The notes under the pieces were generated by a model. That model was not told the origin of the DNA. It searched no databases and saw only the letters and a list, made by a program, of their open reading frames with translations. Position numbers and translations under genes: made by a program. Below are positions 52,201 through 63,560 of a stretch of 64,000 nt of DNA, in pieces. Numbering within the stretch: position 1 is the stretch's first letter; each line of letters begins with the position of its first letter. The stretch is from Nautilus pompilius (Eukaryota > Mollusca > Cephalopoda > Nautilida > Nautilidae): NCBI GenBank assembly GCA_018389105.1, contig JACATO010000306.1, forward strand, positions 1,656,001 through 1,720,000, read 5' to 3'.

Positions 52201-55200
52201 TACATGCTATGGCTCGTATGACTATAGTCTGGAAGAAGAATCAGAGTATTGAACTTTTCTGAGTATCATAAAGCCTGGCATGAATCAAAGGAGCATTATG
52301 TCCATTATACTGATTCATTACTGACCAGGGTAGTGACAGTTGCTTGTATTTGTACTATATAGAAAAATTAGCAGAAATATACTTAAATTTTAAAGAGAAT
52401 AAAAATAACATAAGCAGTATAAAATTAAACAGAATATTTTTAACTGTGTCTTAGTTCATCTTCAACTAAATAAAACCCAAACTTGGTCAGAAAAATACTG
52501 CAAAAGCATGAAAATGGTGTCTTGTATATACAGAAATTGTTGAAAAAATGTGTATAAGGTTTACCCCAAAGTCATGAAAATAGTGGTCCAAGGGAACTAG
52601 GTTGCAAATAGAATCAGAAAATATTTATGGTTATATAGAGTTGGTTGGTTCGTTGTTGTGCTGCATGTGGGTGTACTAGAGTGCAGCTTTCATTTTAAAA
52701 ATGTATGTTGTCGAAGCTTGCATTGAAAATATAATTTTTAATATTTGTAGGGAAGCATTTATGGACAGATAAGTGTCAACAGGAAAGGCCATGTAGAGAA
52801 ATTGGTGGTGAAATGGCAAGAAACAGGTTCTGTGTTGAATAAGGTGCCAACTTGTGATAGAACTGTGCAGAGTGGAGAAACTATAGCTGGTATCCATAGA
52901 TGTATTGTAGACATCCCACATAAATTAACGTGACAGTTGTTGCAACAGTCTAGTTCTAGGATGTCATGCCGCAAGTTCTTATTGATGCAGGTTTTTTCCC
53001 TCATTTTCTAACGATGGTAGGTCTGCCCAAGACAAGAAAGTGATGAAATAGATCAACACCTTTTTGACTTATTGTCCAAAGGATGTAATTGTGGCATACA
53101 AATCAAAGGGACACTCAGAGACCACAGATTTCTGTACAAGTGCTGGATGGCTTTGCAGATGAATAAAGCACCATGCCTCTCTATAAGAGAAAGCAATTGC
53201 TGTGAAAAAATTGGCTCAAGACAAAGAGGAAAAGATGCAACCATTATAATGATGAATCGTGAGGATGTGAGGATTTCACAGGTACTTCACTGCTGATATC
53301 TGAAACTTGGATTACGTAGCTGTCTATTTCAAGATGTCAGACAACACGACTCTGCAACAATCCAGGTGGAGAATAGCATCTTAATCAAAATAACCACTCA
53401 GCACAATGAGTGAGAATTCTACTTTGATTCCCTCAAAAGTTTGTTTCATTGAGCTCAAATAGTTGGTTGAATGAAGATGTGCATTTTCTGCTGGCTGTGA
53501 AATGTGTAAGGTCATCAAATGCAATGAGAAATTCTTCATTTTAGAGCACACATGAATGAGATATTAAAAGAGACGGTGGACAAGCATACACAGGGTGATT
53601 GCACTAGTTTGGGCTGGTATATCTTGGAATCAACCGTTTGAGCAATATCCAAGAGAAATGGAGACCACATGAAAGGCAGGCTAACTCCTGATGTCATCAC
53701 GAAAACGTGTTGTGGAACATGGTTTTCTGTTCAGATAACAATAACTTGGATTTACATCAAGAAAGAAAAGCTACAACAATATTAGGTTAATTAAAGAAAC
53801 CTCTCTAGTTTCATTTTGAATAATGGATGGCAAGGCTAGCATACTTCATAAAAGAGTGTGTTGTAGTCAACAGTTTAGATTGGCCTCTGATTCCTCTTAA
53901 TAATTAGTGTATTAGAAACTTCTCCGTTTTACTGATGCTTTGATAAGTTCAGCTTCGGTTTATTTGTCTGACTTAAATGAAAAAAATTGTGAGGCTTTAT
54001 GCTGGCAGAAATCTTGACTTTTTGTTTTTGTTCATGTGTATGAAATGGTTGTGAAGTAGTCGTGTCTTGCACGCTAAATGGCCCACATTGCAAGTTGTTC
54101 CAAACCACTCATTTTGCCGGTGTCGACTCCTCTTAACATTCATATGCTCATATATTTGATGTGTGTCCTCTTTGATTGAAAGAATTACAAAATATAATTG
54201 GGGGGGCTTCATTTTGTGAAATTGTTCACACTTTGAAAATAACACTATACATAACTCTTAATTTTACAGGAAATTCTAGACAGAACGGGCTACTCTCTGG
54301 ATGTTACAACGGGACAGCGCAAATACGGAGGGCCGCCCCCAGGCTATGACAGCTCTCCCCCAGGTGCTGGACATGAGGTAGTGGAAATTGATATTTAACA
54401 ATTAAGAATGTTTATTTTGGGTTAGGACATAAATTGGAAGAAATTAAATTTTTAAGTATAATATATTTTTTAAAAACATTAATGGTTGGCTTATTTAGTT
54501 TGTCTGCTTTGTATGAACTACGCAAAAGCGACTAATCTTTTATTTTAAAAATATGTGGTAAATATAATAAGTTTGTGTGCAGGATCTGGTGATCACACCG
54601 ACTTGGTTTGGCACACCTCTCGGGCATGGCTTCTTCACCTGGGAGCCCACCTTACGAGTGCCCTTTCTCCCTATTATCATGGATGATGATCCGTCTGTTT
54701 ATATTCTGACTGGGAAAAAAAAACAACTGAAGGATTTTTTATTCACCACTGCACTAGCGAGTCATCGACAATTTCTTCCTTTTTAACCACATAGAGATGT
54801 GGCCAGTGTGCATTGCCATCTGGGAGTCCAAGGCCTTTCTGTTTGGGTCTCCTCCTGATTCCAGTATACTGTGGCTTTAGAGACATGGAAACTAACAAGT
54901 TTGTACCTGACTGCAAAGAACAGGTTAATTTAGGTTTTTTTTGTTTGTTTTTTTTTTAAATAATTTGTAATTTAGTTTTTAAAATTAAAAAAACATGGTT
55001 ATAGCATGCCTTTATACCATATATATATATATATTTTTTATAGGTGTTTTGTGGGAAAATTCCCAAGGATATATTTGAAGATGAACTAATTCCACTGTTT
55101 GAGAAGTGCGGGAAGATTTGGGACTTACGGCTCATGGTGGACTCCATGACTGGTTTCAACAGAGGCTATTGTTTTGTTACATACTGTGACAAAGAAGGGG

Positions 55201-58200
55201 CCACTGAAGCTGTGAAGATAGTAAGTACAGTGGTTTTGCTGTTTATGGCTTCTTTTTTAATTCACCCACCCCCCTCATTTTTCACTGATTAGGAATATCA
55301 CTGAACTTTCAGAGATTGTTTCACTTGGGTCTGACATTGAGGAGGAAGTTCATGGTTATGATTATGCTTGCTTTGTCTTTGTTTTTCTTTATGAAATCTG
55401 TCCATTTTCTGTTGGTAGGTAACCCTATTCTCTAACTTTCTGTTGTCTTGCATATAATCTGTTTATGAAACAAGCTTATTCAAATGGCGTAGGCCAGACC
55501 AGGAAGAGGTCTGTGTTCATTTCTTGGTTGGGATTGACTTGGTTTGGTATACCTCTCTGGCGTAGTTTCTTCATCCGCTGCCATCTGAAACGAAGAGTTC
55601 TAGCAGGAAGTCAAAAGTGCCAGCCTCTTGTGGTGCAGAGTACGCAGTAGTTTCTAGTGGATGACCTCAGTACTATGCTCTGCCACCAAGGTTGCCTCCA
55701 GCATGGGGATTGGTGTATGACAACTACGTTCATGTAAACTCTTTCTAAATTTTGTGCAGGTCTGTACAGTGACCATGGCCAGTATAATTCTGAGTACAGT
55801 TGAAAGATCAACAGATTTTACATCCCTATCTTTGCTGCAGATATATTTACTCACGTAACGATAAAGTCTATATGATGGTGTGACAGACAAAACCTGTGGT
55901 ACTGTAAGCATTTGTTTATAATAACTACCCCAGGGTGTAAACAAACTAAAATAATAGGAATGTTCAGATGAAACATGGCTAAAATTCCATCACTGTAATG
56001 GTTTCTGGCTGGGTTTCGTTTGAATGTCTCTGTTATCAATGTCAGATTGACAACATAGCTTAGAAAGTACTATTTTAATCTTCATGTCATTAATTTTAAT
56101 TCAGGCTTTTAAAATTTATATTTCATGTTTAATTATGTAGTTTTGAACATTCCTGATATAATGTAGGTAGTTTATTAACCTCACATTGGACTTTCTCATT
56201 TGGCCACATTAAATTTATACAAAACCTAGCAATGGGTTTTTTGTTGCTGTTTTTTACTCATTAATGTGCCTTTTCTATTATTACTAGGTTAATTAACTTT
56301 GTTGTAGATTCCCAGTGTTGTAACTAGCCACATCTCAATAACACCTGGCTCAATTCAACTGTTGTCCAAGAGAGACATGGCAAATATGCAGTTAAAATCA
56401 TTTTTTAAAAATACTATTTTGAACTTTATTTAACAAGTTGAAACTTTTAAGAAAATACTTTTATTATTAAATTTGAAATCATTGCATCGACCTTTAGAAA
56501 TAGAATTGTGTGTTTTAAGTTGTGCTCATCTGTGTTGTTGTTTTTATTTTTCAGCTTGATAACCATGAAATCAGAAAGGGAAAACGTTTGAAAGTAAATA
56601 TTTCTATAGCAAATGTTCGTCTCTATATTGGTAGTATTCCAAAAAGTAAATCGAAAGAAGATATTAAGGAGGAGTTTTCCAAGTATACAGGTAAGTGTGC
56701 TGTTTAACTTTAAATATTCACATTTGTGTATTAGGACCGCTCACATGAAACTTGGCTGAAGCAGAATTGTCACAATGGTATTCAGCCAGGGTTCATTTGA
56801 ATGTCCCCAGTAAATAGGTGTCGAGCAGCAATTCTCTGAAAAATGGTATTTCATCATTAGAAATCTAAACTATTAAAAAACAACCGTTTCTTTCTCTTTA
56901 GATGTTTAGTTTTTAGAACAATTCACATCTAATCTTAGCAGTAACTATCAAAAATGGTTGTTTGATTATAAGAAATTAGTGTTTTGAAACTTTGAGCAGG
57001 GTGTGGAGATCCACACGTTGCTTGCCAGATAGCTGCTGCATTTTAAAGGCAATAAATCAAATGAACCCAACAGTAGGGCGATGGAAATTGTGTGTAATGT
57101 GGTGGCAGGTGGCCTTAGCTTACCAAGTGGAACCACATTTTTCTCTTTGCAGAAGGGTTGCTTGATGTAATAGTATATGGATCTGCTGACAATCCGAAAT
57201 GGAAAAACAGGGGGTTTGCATTTTTAGAATATGATTCACACAAGTCTGCATCAGCAGCCAAGAAAAAACTATTATCTGGAAGAATAAAGGCTTGGGGCAA
57301 TGAGTTTGTGGTAGACTGGGCTGATCCGTTGGAAGAACCGGATTCTCAGACAATGATGAAGGTTTGTTTTTCCACAGATATCTCTCATTTTTCTTCATGC
57401 TATGTTCTCTTAGCTGCTTTATGCCATTACATTGATATATAATTTTCTTTTTTATCTCTAACTTGAAATGGAAAGTAACTATATTAATGTTTTTTAATTA
57501 GCAGACTAGAGATGTATTAAACTGACGTTATAGACAACTCATTTTGGTATTTGAGTGAACAGGTATTAAATTATATGTAACTTCAACCATGGTTTAATAT
57601 GCAGAAGGTTGTCATTTGAATAATTGGACTGTCAGCATTGTGTGACTGCACGTGGAACTGATCACATGTAGGCACTGTTGTTGCACATTCAAATATGGTC
57701 TTAATGGTTGCTCCATATCTGAACAGGCCCTTCCCAAGCATTGCTAATTTGGTGATGAAATGTATCCCAAAAAATGCTCAATGGGGTTTAGGTCCAGTCC
57801 TGCTCGGATATTCTCATAATACCTTTACACAAAAAAGTTTGGTTCTGCAATTTCCACCAATGGATACCACTCCATAACATATGCTTCCCTCATTAAACAC
57901 AAGGTATTCTAGTGTGTAGTTCTTAGTGTACACCTCCCCACAAGTTCTGTAAACCGTGCAACAGGAATGTGGGCTCATCAGGGAACACCACATGATGCCA
58001 ATGTTGTTGGATGCAAACATGGTGTTGATTGATCCACCGTGCAAGCAGGCTTGGCAGCAGCATTTGTTCTTGTAACAAGGTTTGACATACTGCTTTTGTG
58101 TGGATGAAACTTTGTGTCCAGGACATATATTTAATGGTATCAGCACTGATGGCAATGCAGCAGCATTTGTCATCTGAAAGGATGCTGGACGACTTGTGTG

Positions 58201-61200
58201 CTACTACAACTTTAACACCATTATTGGCGTTGTGTGGAATGACCTTTACATTTCTCAATGAATTGGTGAGCAACTGCAGAGGTCCATTTACTTGTTACAA
58301 GGTGTCTTATGACCTCAATTAATTTGTTTCTATCAGTTCTGGTGTGGTAACTTTGAAAGAATCATTGCATGTTTTTTTCTCTCCATCCCAATTAGCACTT
58401 GGGAAATGTGTGCAATCGTCACAGTATGCACAGGCTATTTGCATTTTTCAGTCTGCACCTTTCTGGCTATCAGCCAAACACCAATGCCACAATTTGTGGT
58501 TGTGATTGGCCAAATGCATATGTAAATATACACTGGATGACCACTTTATTAGGATTAATACACCTCTCAGGCTTGGTCCTTAACCTGAGCTGCAGGTGCA
58601 AATTACTTTGAGCACATGGGTGATCTCTACGCAACACTGGTCAAGACAGTTTCATTGGTAGGCTGGTCCAAGACATTGGTCATGTGAGTTTGTCAATTAT
58701 GTCACAAAGTTGAAGAAAATGTGTTTTGGGCAGTGGAAATTGTGGCAGAAAATGTGTAATAACAAAGGAGAAAGTTGGTTGGACAGGATAGGGAAGTATA
58801 ACAATTATTAAACAATAGATCAACTGACAGAAACATTTAACACAGAGCAATCCACATTTGTATCCAGCTGTATCTTGTGAAGAACGTTACAATGAATGAA
58901 CTGGCAGTAGGTGACCATTGCATAAACCACTAATCAGTTACCAACAGATGCTTTGTGTGATGTAAGGAATGCAGTCATTGAACTAAAAAGGACTGGTGAG
59001 AAGTGATGAGGGCTGACAAGTCGCACTTTACCCTTTTATGCCCAGGTGGGAAAAGACAGGTTTGGAGAAAGCTACATGAATTACTCTACAATCTCTGGAT
59101 CTCAATACAATTGAGCATCTGTGGAATGAACTGGAAAAACGTATTTGCCATCATGATCTTTTGCCTACCTTGCTCTGCATTATATACAGAATTAATGACA
59201 ATGGGAAAATAATTCTCAGAACACTGTCAAACATCTTGCCCCTGGAGGTCTTTGATGAGAGCTAATTACATGCCATTTATAATATTTCACTGGCAAATAT
59301 TTTTTTTGGTAGAACTTTTTGCATCAAAGTATTTTTTTTTTTTAGGATTGCAAGTAAAACCTGAGTGAAGGGAAGTTTGTTGTTTTTTTTCTATTTTTGG
59401 AATTTTAATTAAGTTAGTACCATTTTTTATCTTGGTGAATGCATTGGGACATCTTTTTTAAAGTATTTATATTCACTTTTGTGATAATGATAATACATAA
59501 ACATACATTAGTAGGTTACCCTGGCAAAGAATTGGTTGTAGTGCAGTGATAAACGTTCAACTATTTTTCTCACTCTTTGACAGGAGAGTAAACCTGACTT
59601 TCATTTGTAGGTGAAAGTGTTGTATGTAAGAAATCTTACCTCAGATGTCACAGAAGAACTACTAAAGGAAAAATTTGGATCATTTGGAAAACTGGAACGA
59701 GCAAAAAAAATAAAGGATTATGGATTCATTCATTTTGAGGAAAGAGATGATGCCATCCGGGCTATGGAATCACTAAATCAACAGGTGTGCAATAAGTTCT
59801 TTTACATATGGGGTTCTGTGGAGGGGGCATGTGGTGGTTAAGGTGGATTCCTTTGTTGTTTTTAGAATGTGGTTTTTAAGTAGTTTATGGATAATAAGTA
59901 GGGCTCTAGGACATTCTTTTAGCTTGATGAATGGAGTAGAGCATGGTTGAAGTGAACTTCTGGAGGCCAGGGGATGGGGCTAAGCTATATGTCTTGGCTT
60001 TGTGGGACCTAGGTTAGTAAAATGCTGAATGGTTATTTTTTCTGATGATAATTTTTGGAAGGTAATTCATTCTTAATTTATATAGGAGGCGTGATCATTT
60101 GAATGTAGGGAGATAAGAAGGGGAAGACGTAGCTTTAGATTAGGCTGCCACCACCTCAAAGAGGAAATGAATGCCCAACCTGAATTAATAATGTAAAGAT
60201 GATAATAACAGAGGGTAGAAGAAATAGCTTTAAAGTATGTGCTGCAAGGTGAATAGTAATTCGTGCTCTTTCACTATTTGAGTGGGGGGTGGGGGAGAAG
60301 CATTAGTTACTAGATTTTGTTATATATTTAGAAGAAAAAAAACAAATAGTTTGCACTCATTTGTTAATTCATCATACAGGAGCTGCCATTTTTCTATCCT
60401 AAGTCTCATTAAGCTTGAACACAACAAAAGAACCCTTAGATGCAAAGTGTTTTCTTGATTTGTAGAGGGGCTTGCTTTTATTCCCCTTACTTCCAGGTAA
60501 CTCTTTTCTGCTTAACATTTAGATTATTTTCTTTATCATTTGAGGCAGAAATGTTCAAAAAGCCATAAATAAAAGCACACTCTGCTTTTGACCAAGCTTC
60601 AATTTTCCATAATAACTAACTGCGTACAGTGCTTGTCAAAATTATTGTGTCACTTTGAAAAGGATAAATAGTAGGAAATTGGTGTTTGACAGATTTAAGT
60701 TAATATAGATTAGGTTGTGCTGAAAATTACAACACAATGATAGCTGTGCTGCTTAAAACATGAAATTGAAATGACCTGTTTAGTTTAAAACTGAAATTAC
60801 AAAGAATTGGACTGCGTTTTTTTAAAAATTGTTTCAAAATATGCAAGTTTGAAAAACCTCAATTCCATTTGTTTACTCGTATTTGACAACATGTTCTACT
60901 ATGTAGCAGATTTTGGGGTTGGGTTGTTTCAACAGGAGTGGAGAAATGGGAAATTTTTATAGAGGACTGGCTGAGTATTATTTACTTAGACAATGATGGG
61001 AGGTCAGAAATCTGAGGAAGGCGTAGGCAGGAAAATATTAAGGTGAGCCAGAGATTTATATATTTACATCATCAAGAAGTTACGGATAACTGCTGGCATA
61101 GTGAGAAATTGACATGGTCAGGGTTAGAGAACTCTTGCCTGATCATCACCAGACAGTCAGGGCTCAAATGAGTCCAGAGAACATGCTATTTGAAAACCTC

Positions 61201-62806
61201 TTCTGAAACCATGTGTAGCTGGAAGGAGCACAGGAATTGGACCATTGAGCAGGTCTTCTAGATGTCCAAGTTTTAACTGTTTGACAACAAGAGGATGCAA
61301 AACAAGCTGAACTAAAATGGTGCTGTCTCTACTAGTGGATTTTTGTGTGAATAGGGGCAAGAGAGAAACTAGACCAAAACTGCTGTTTCTTGTGTCAGAA
61401 TGGATGGGAAAAGATCATTGTCTTGGTCTTGCATCTTTTGTGATGGGACTGGAAAGTTAAGGATAAACAGAATAGTGGGGTTCACCCTACTTTCCCCATA
61501 ATACTGATTGAAAAGGTCTGTACACACTAAGAGGACAATAACCAAAAGCGCACTTTAAATTTTTGTAAAATTTACGTGAAGAATGACCACCTTTCTTTTA
61601 CATTGTTCAAATAATTTTGACAAGCATTATAATTCTAATGAAAATTTACAGAACTGTAGCATTAGACGGAGCTATACTTCAGGCTGTGGTACTTCCATAT
61701 TCTATATAATGTGCATTACAAAGCATAATTGTTTTTGCTTGTTTTGTAGAAAATTGGTGGCATGGAGATAGAAGTATCCCTTGCTAAGCCACCAACAGAA
61801 AACAAAAAGAAAGAACAAAGAAAGAGAGATCAGGATAGGAGGACACCTACATCAGGTCGATATCCTGGGTATGTTCTTTAAATAATGTACAAGAAAAACT
61901 CATCTCATTTCAAAGTTACTCTCTTTGTACTTTATAACTGTAGTGTGAATTGGTGTCTGTTTTTGTTTGCTTTGTATGCAAACTCTGTTGAGGTTTCCTA
62001 TTGTCACAAATGAGATTCTCTTTGAGCACACAAGTCATCTGCATTTAAACAATTCTAGATGATTTAGCATTGGTAGATTACTGGACTTCTATTGAGAGCC
62101 TGAGTTTGGAATCTCATCGGGATCAGCAGCTCGGTCTGGCTTATCTCTCTGCCATGGTTTCTTCTCACTTTTCACCAGCCGGATTCATAGGTTCCTTCTG
62201 GGCACTCCACTGAAGAGTTCTTGTAGGCCTTTTGATGCAGGAAGTAATGGTAAGCTACTGCAGCATCAGCAGCTAATCATCAACCCCATGATGAATGCCA
62301 AATAGAGACAAATTATATGTCTGGGGTTTTATCGCTGTTTTTCCTGCAAGCAAAAGCGAAGAGTAACTATGAATGGTTAAGTGGCAAAGTTTAAGTTGCC
62401 TGCTGTCAAGATTTTTCAACCTCACTCATTTTTCTTTTATAAATAAAGACTTATCAGCTTTAAAAATGTTCTTAAAAGAACAACTTTTCTATTTGTTTTG
62501 CATGTCTGCTGATGATGACGATAAGCAGTCTATGTATTTTTTTTTGTGGCTTTATGGCTGGAAACCTTACTGTGTTAAAAACATGCAATTTATAGAAGCT
62601 AACCTGTGAAAATGGATATAAACATTCTACATGGAGACTGGTAAATTTTTGGTATTTGTCTGAGATACTGGGAAGCCATATGACATGTTACAGGTACGAT
62701 GAATACTGGAATATGCCACCAAACAGGATGCTGCCCCCACCACCACAAGGTCGAGGGATGCGGCGACCTCCTCCTCCTCCTCTGCCACCTGGTAGGGGTG
62801 GTTATG
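43272..62806 (+). CDS. SYNCRIP: hnRNP Q/R (SYNCRIP-like) RNA-binding protein, 3' end outside window
   Basis: Nine plus-strand coding exons: 43272-43464, 50689-50918, 54270-54377, 55044-55220, 56555-56690, 57153-57361, 59611-59784, 61750-61868 and 62694-62806. All are GT-AG and give 486 codons plus one base. Order: acidic N-terminus (MAENGQEPIDQQ), then the hnRNP Q/R acidic domain (about residues 40-140, DLDDRAMDALKEFP), then RRM1 (about 178-255; VFCGKI, RGYCFVTY), RRM2 (258-340; LYIGSI, RGFAFLEY) and RRM3 (354-420; LYVRNL, DYGFIHF). A basic linker (KKKEQRKRDQDRR) and a Pro/Arg/Gly tail (PPPPPLPPGRGGYG) follow. Family role: nuclear and cytoplasmic mRNA binding in splicing, mRNA stability, transport and translation control. 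The ATG directly follows a splice acceptor, so a 5' non-coding exon is expected upstream. The last donor leaves phase 1; the rest of the RGG/Tyr-rich tail lies beyond the window. SYNCRIP and HNRNPR are vertebrate duplicates, so either name fits an invertebrate single copy. Confidence 0.95.
43640..44230 (-). mobile_element. Pogo/Tigger fragment with CENP-B-type DNA-binding domain
   Basis: The minus strand encodes, with interruptions, a helix-turn-helix N-terminus (KHVTLTLN, VISKLERGENKNSIKAEYS, SVIYSIKQKDKLMAFV) and the following region FLQNFKLHHGVQQLDVSNEK, as in Tigger-family transposases. The left end near 43640 contains an AATCCGGC/CGGATA terminus-like stretch. No matching right end was found, so it is truncated. 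It lies in intron 1 (after the first coding exon) of hnRNP Q/R. Confidence 0.65.
44730..46810 (+). other. hnRNP Q/R intron, unannotated part
   Basis: Mixed AT-rich sequence; I see no supported exon or nameable repeat. Confidence 0.4.
46819..46884. repeat. Fold-back repeat, copy 1
   Basis: Inverted arms 46819-46838 and 46865-46884 share a perfect TGAAACCCAG core and pair over about 20 bp with few mismatches. Same family as 55958-56030 and 56734-56807. Confidence 0.65.
47400..48790 (+). repeat. Unclassified dispersed repeat, copy 1
   Basis: Shares several blocks in the same order and orientation with 52740-53800: ACCACAGATTTCT, AAGTGCTGGATGGC, TGAATAAAGCA, then a TATWCTTGGAATCTGA-like block near 48545. 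The spacing suggests a decayed transposon of over 1 kb. No domain could be assigned with confidence. Confidence 0.5.
49347..49988. mobile_element. Possible hAT-type MITE, CpG-rich interior (642 bp)
   Basis: Inverted ends CAGAGTTCCAGCTAG and, reverse complemented, CAGTGTTACAGCTAG resemble hAT termini. No clear 8-bp target duplication was seen. The interior contains a CpG-rich stretch including TGCGCGTGCGCA (49555-49566), whose reverse complement fits the NRF1 consensus. Confidence 0.45.
49989..50688 (+). other. hnRNP Q/R intron end before exon 2
   Basis: AT-rich intron ending in a pyrimidine tract and TTGTTATAG acceptor; nothing else recognised. Confidence 0.4.
50919..52739 (+). other. hnRNP Q/R intron 2, left part
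   Basis: Contains a (GT)n at about 52006-52027 and no other recognised feature. Confidence 0.4.
52740..53800 (+). repeat. Unclassified dispersed repeat, copy 2
   Basis: Block-wise match to 47400-48790. The upstream part encodes VEKLVVKWQETGSVLNKV, which has the look of a transposase helix-turn-helix region (...ETGSV...), before stops break the frame. Probably a dead DNA transposon; family not assigned. Confidence 0.5.
54575..54700 (+). repeat. SINE copy (core only)
   Basis: Contains GACTTGGTTTGGCACACCTC and GGCTTCTTCACC, matching the family core at 55535; the tRNA-like head is not evident. Confidence 0.5.
55455..55650 (+). repeat. SINE copy
   Basis: Core GACTTGGTTTGGTATACCTC, then TCTGGCGTAGTTTCTTCATC and GAAGAGTTCTAGCAGGAAG; the downstream part is shared with 62205-62250. 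Confidence 0.55.
55958..56030. repeat. Fold-back repeat, copy 2
   Basis: Arms GAATGTTCAGATGAAACATG and, in inverse, GGCTGGGTTTCGTTTGAATG; the centre is not conserved. In hnRNP Q/R intron 4. Confidence 0.65.
56734..56807. repeat. Fold-back repeat, copy 3
   Basis: Arms GACCGCTCACATGAAACTTG and, in inverse, CAGGGTTCATTTGAATGTCC, extended inward by TTGGCTGAA and TTCAGCCAG. In hnRNP Q/R intron 5. Confidence 0.65.
57560..58330 (-). mobile_element. Tc1-like transposon fragment
   Basis: Minus-strand text includes LARWINQHHVCIQQHWHHVV followed by FPDEPTFLLHG (the W...V.FSDE.TF signature), then LNPIEHFLG-like coding near 57780 in another frame. Frames are broken. In hnRNP Q/R intron 6. Confidence 0.65.
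58531..59260 (+). mobile_element. Tc1-like transposon, relative of 31478-32621
   Basis: The left end CACTGGATGACCACTTTATT follows TA. The body shares long blocks with the inverse of 31478-32621 (GGTAGGCTGGTCCAAGACAT, GATCAACTGACAGAAACAT). The plus strand encodes LDLNTIEHLWNELEKRI, the Tc1 D-terminal region. The right end is not clear. Confidence 0.7.
59860..60626 (+). other. hnRNP Q/R intron 7, left part
   Basis: G-rich tracts (GTGGGGGGTGGGGG near 60282) and AT-rich text; nothing recognised. Confidence 0.4.
60627..61629 (+). mobile_element. Degenerate Tc1-like transposon (1003 bp)
   Basis: TA-flanked ends CAGTGCTTGTCAAAATTATT and, reverse complemented, TAATGCTTGTCAAAATTATT. The plus strand carries a broken NWTIEQ...SKF-like Tc1 segment near 61235-61275 (coding for LDH-stop and FDNKRM-type text). 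It lies in hnRNP Q/R intron 7 and ends about 120 bp before exon 8. Confidence 0.75.
62090..62330 (+). repeat. SINE copy
   Basis: Head GAGTTTGGAATCTC, core CTGGCTTATCTCTCTGCCAT and GGTTTCTTCTCACTTTTCAC, then GAAGAGTTCTTGTAGG and GATGCAGGAAGTAATGG, shared with the copies at 27000 and 55455. Confidence 0.6.
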
Positions 62807-63074
62807 GTAAGTATGCCTCTTTTTTGTCTGGGCAAGATGATGATATCTTCACATAATTCATTCAACCCTCGCTTGCTACTACTACCTTTATGGTAAACAG
62901 GTGTTAGCATTTTCACTGACTCTCCCTCCAACTCTTGGTTTCCCAGAATTCTCTGAATGCACTCTGCAGCAGTGTGGATGAGTTTTCTGTGCTTGTTGAA
63001 CTTGCAAGTTGCCATCTGCTGGGTGAACTTTTGTTGTTGTTGTCATTTATTGCCTATCACTTGGCTGTTGTAGA

Positions 63075-63560
63075 TGTTAGGCGAGGCTACGGTGGATCGT
63101 GCTTTCAACCTACCGCTTGGGTTGGAGACCAAGGGCCACCCACGCCCTGGGTCAGCCTTATGGGGGTGGGGAGGCGAGTACTCTGTTTAGTGGCTTTTGT
63201 AGACAGTAAGTCCTCTGCCCGAAAAGAGTGGAGGCGAGGGGCGCTTTTTGCCTTTGGCCTGTCTATCTGGCTGGGAAGGTTAGGTGCGTCAATACCGGTT
63301 TCGGACCTGATGTGCTGAGGCCTTTTGGCTGGGGAAGCAGTCACTCTAACGTGGAACGTTCGCTTCCCTAACTCTGGCTGCCTCGGCGGCCAGATACACG
63401 AGGTGCTTCGGCGCCTCAACCCGGCCTTTTAGGCCTTAACAGGAGCTTGCTCCACACCAGGTTTCGACCACTACCCTCCACTCCCTTCTCCTCGGAGATA
63501 CACACGCATACACAAACTTTCACACGCACCACAAAAAGATAAAAAAAAGATAGGAAATTC
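63075..63560 (+). repeat. A-tailed retroposon, longer copy
   Basis: GC-rich block of about 480 bp ending CACCACAAAAAGAT plus AAAAAAAAGAT. It is homologous, in inverse orientation, to 15478-15835. One frame contains TLTWNVR, which recalls the TWNVR start of LINE endonucleases, but no further match follows. It could be a SINE or a LINE end fragment. It lies just downstream of hnRNP Q/R exon 9. Confidence 0.6.

Noticed and set aside
55020-55043. (AT)n run before hnRNP Q/R exon 4
   Set aside because: Short simple repeat within an AT-rich intron end; no function suggested beyond the acceptor itself.
62599-63015. 138-aa minus-strand frame
   Set aside because: Antisense to hnRNP Q/R exon 9; the Arg/Pro-rich text mirrors the proline-coding repeats of that exon.
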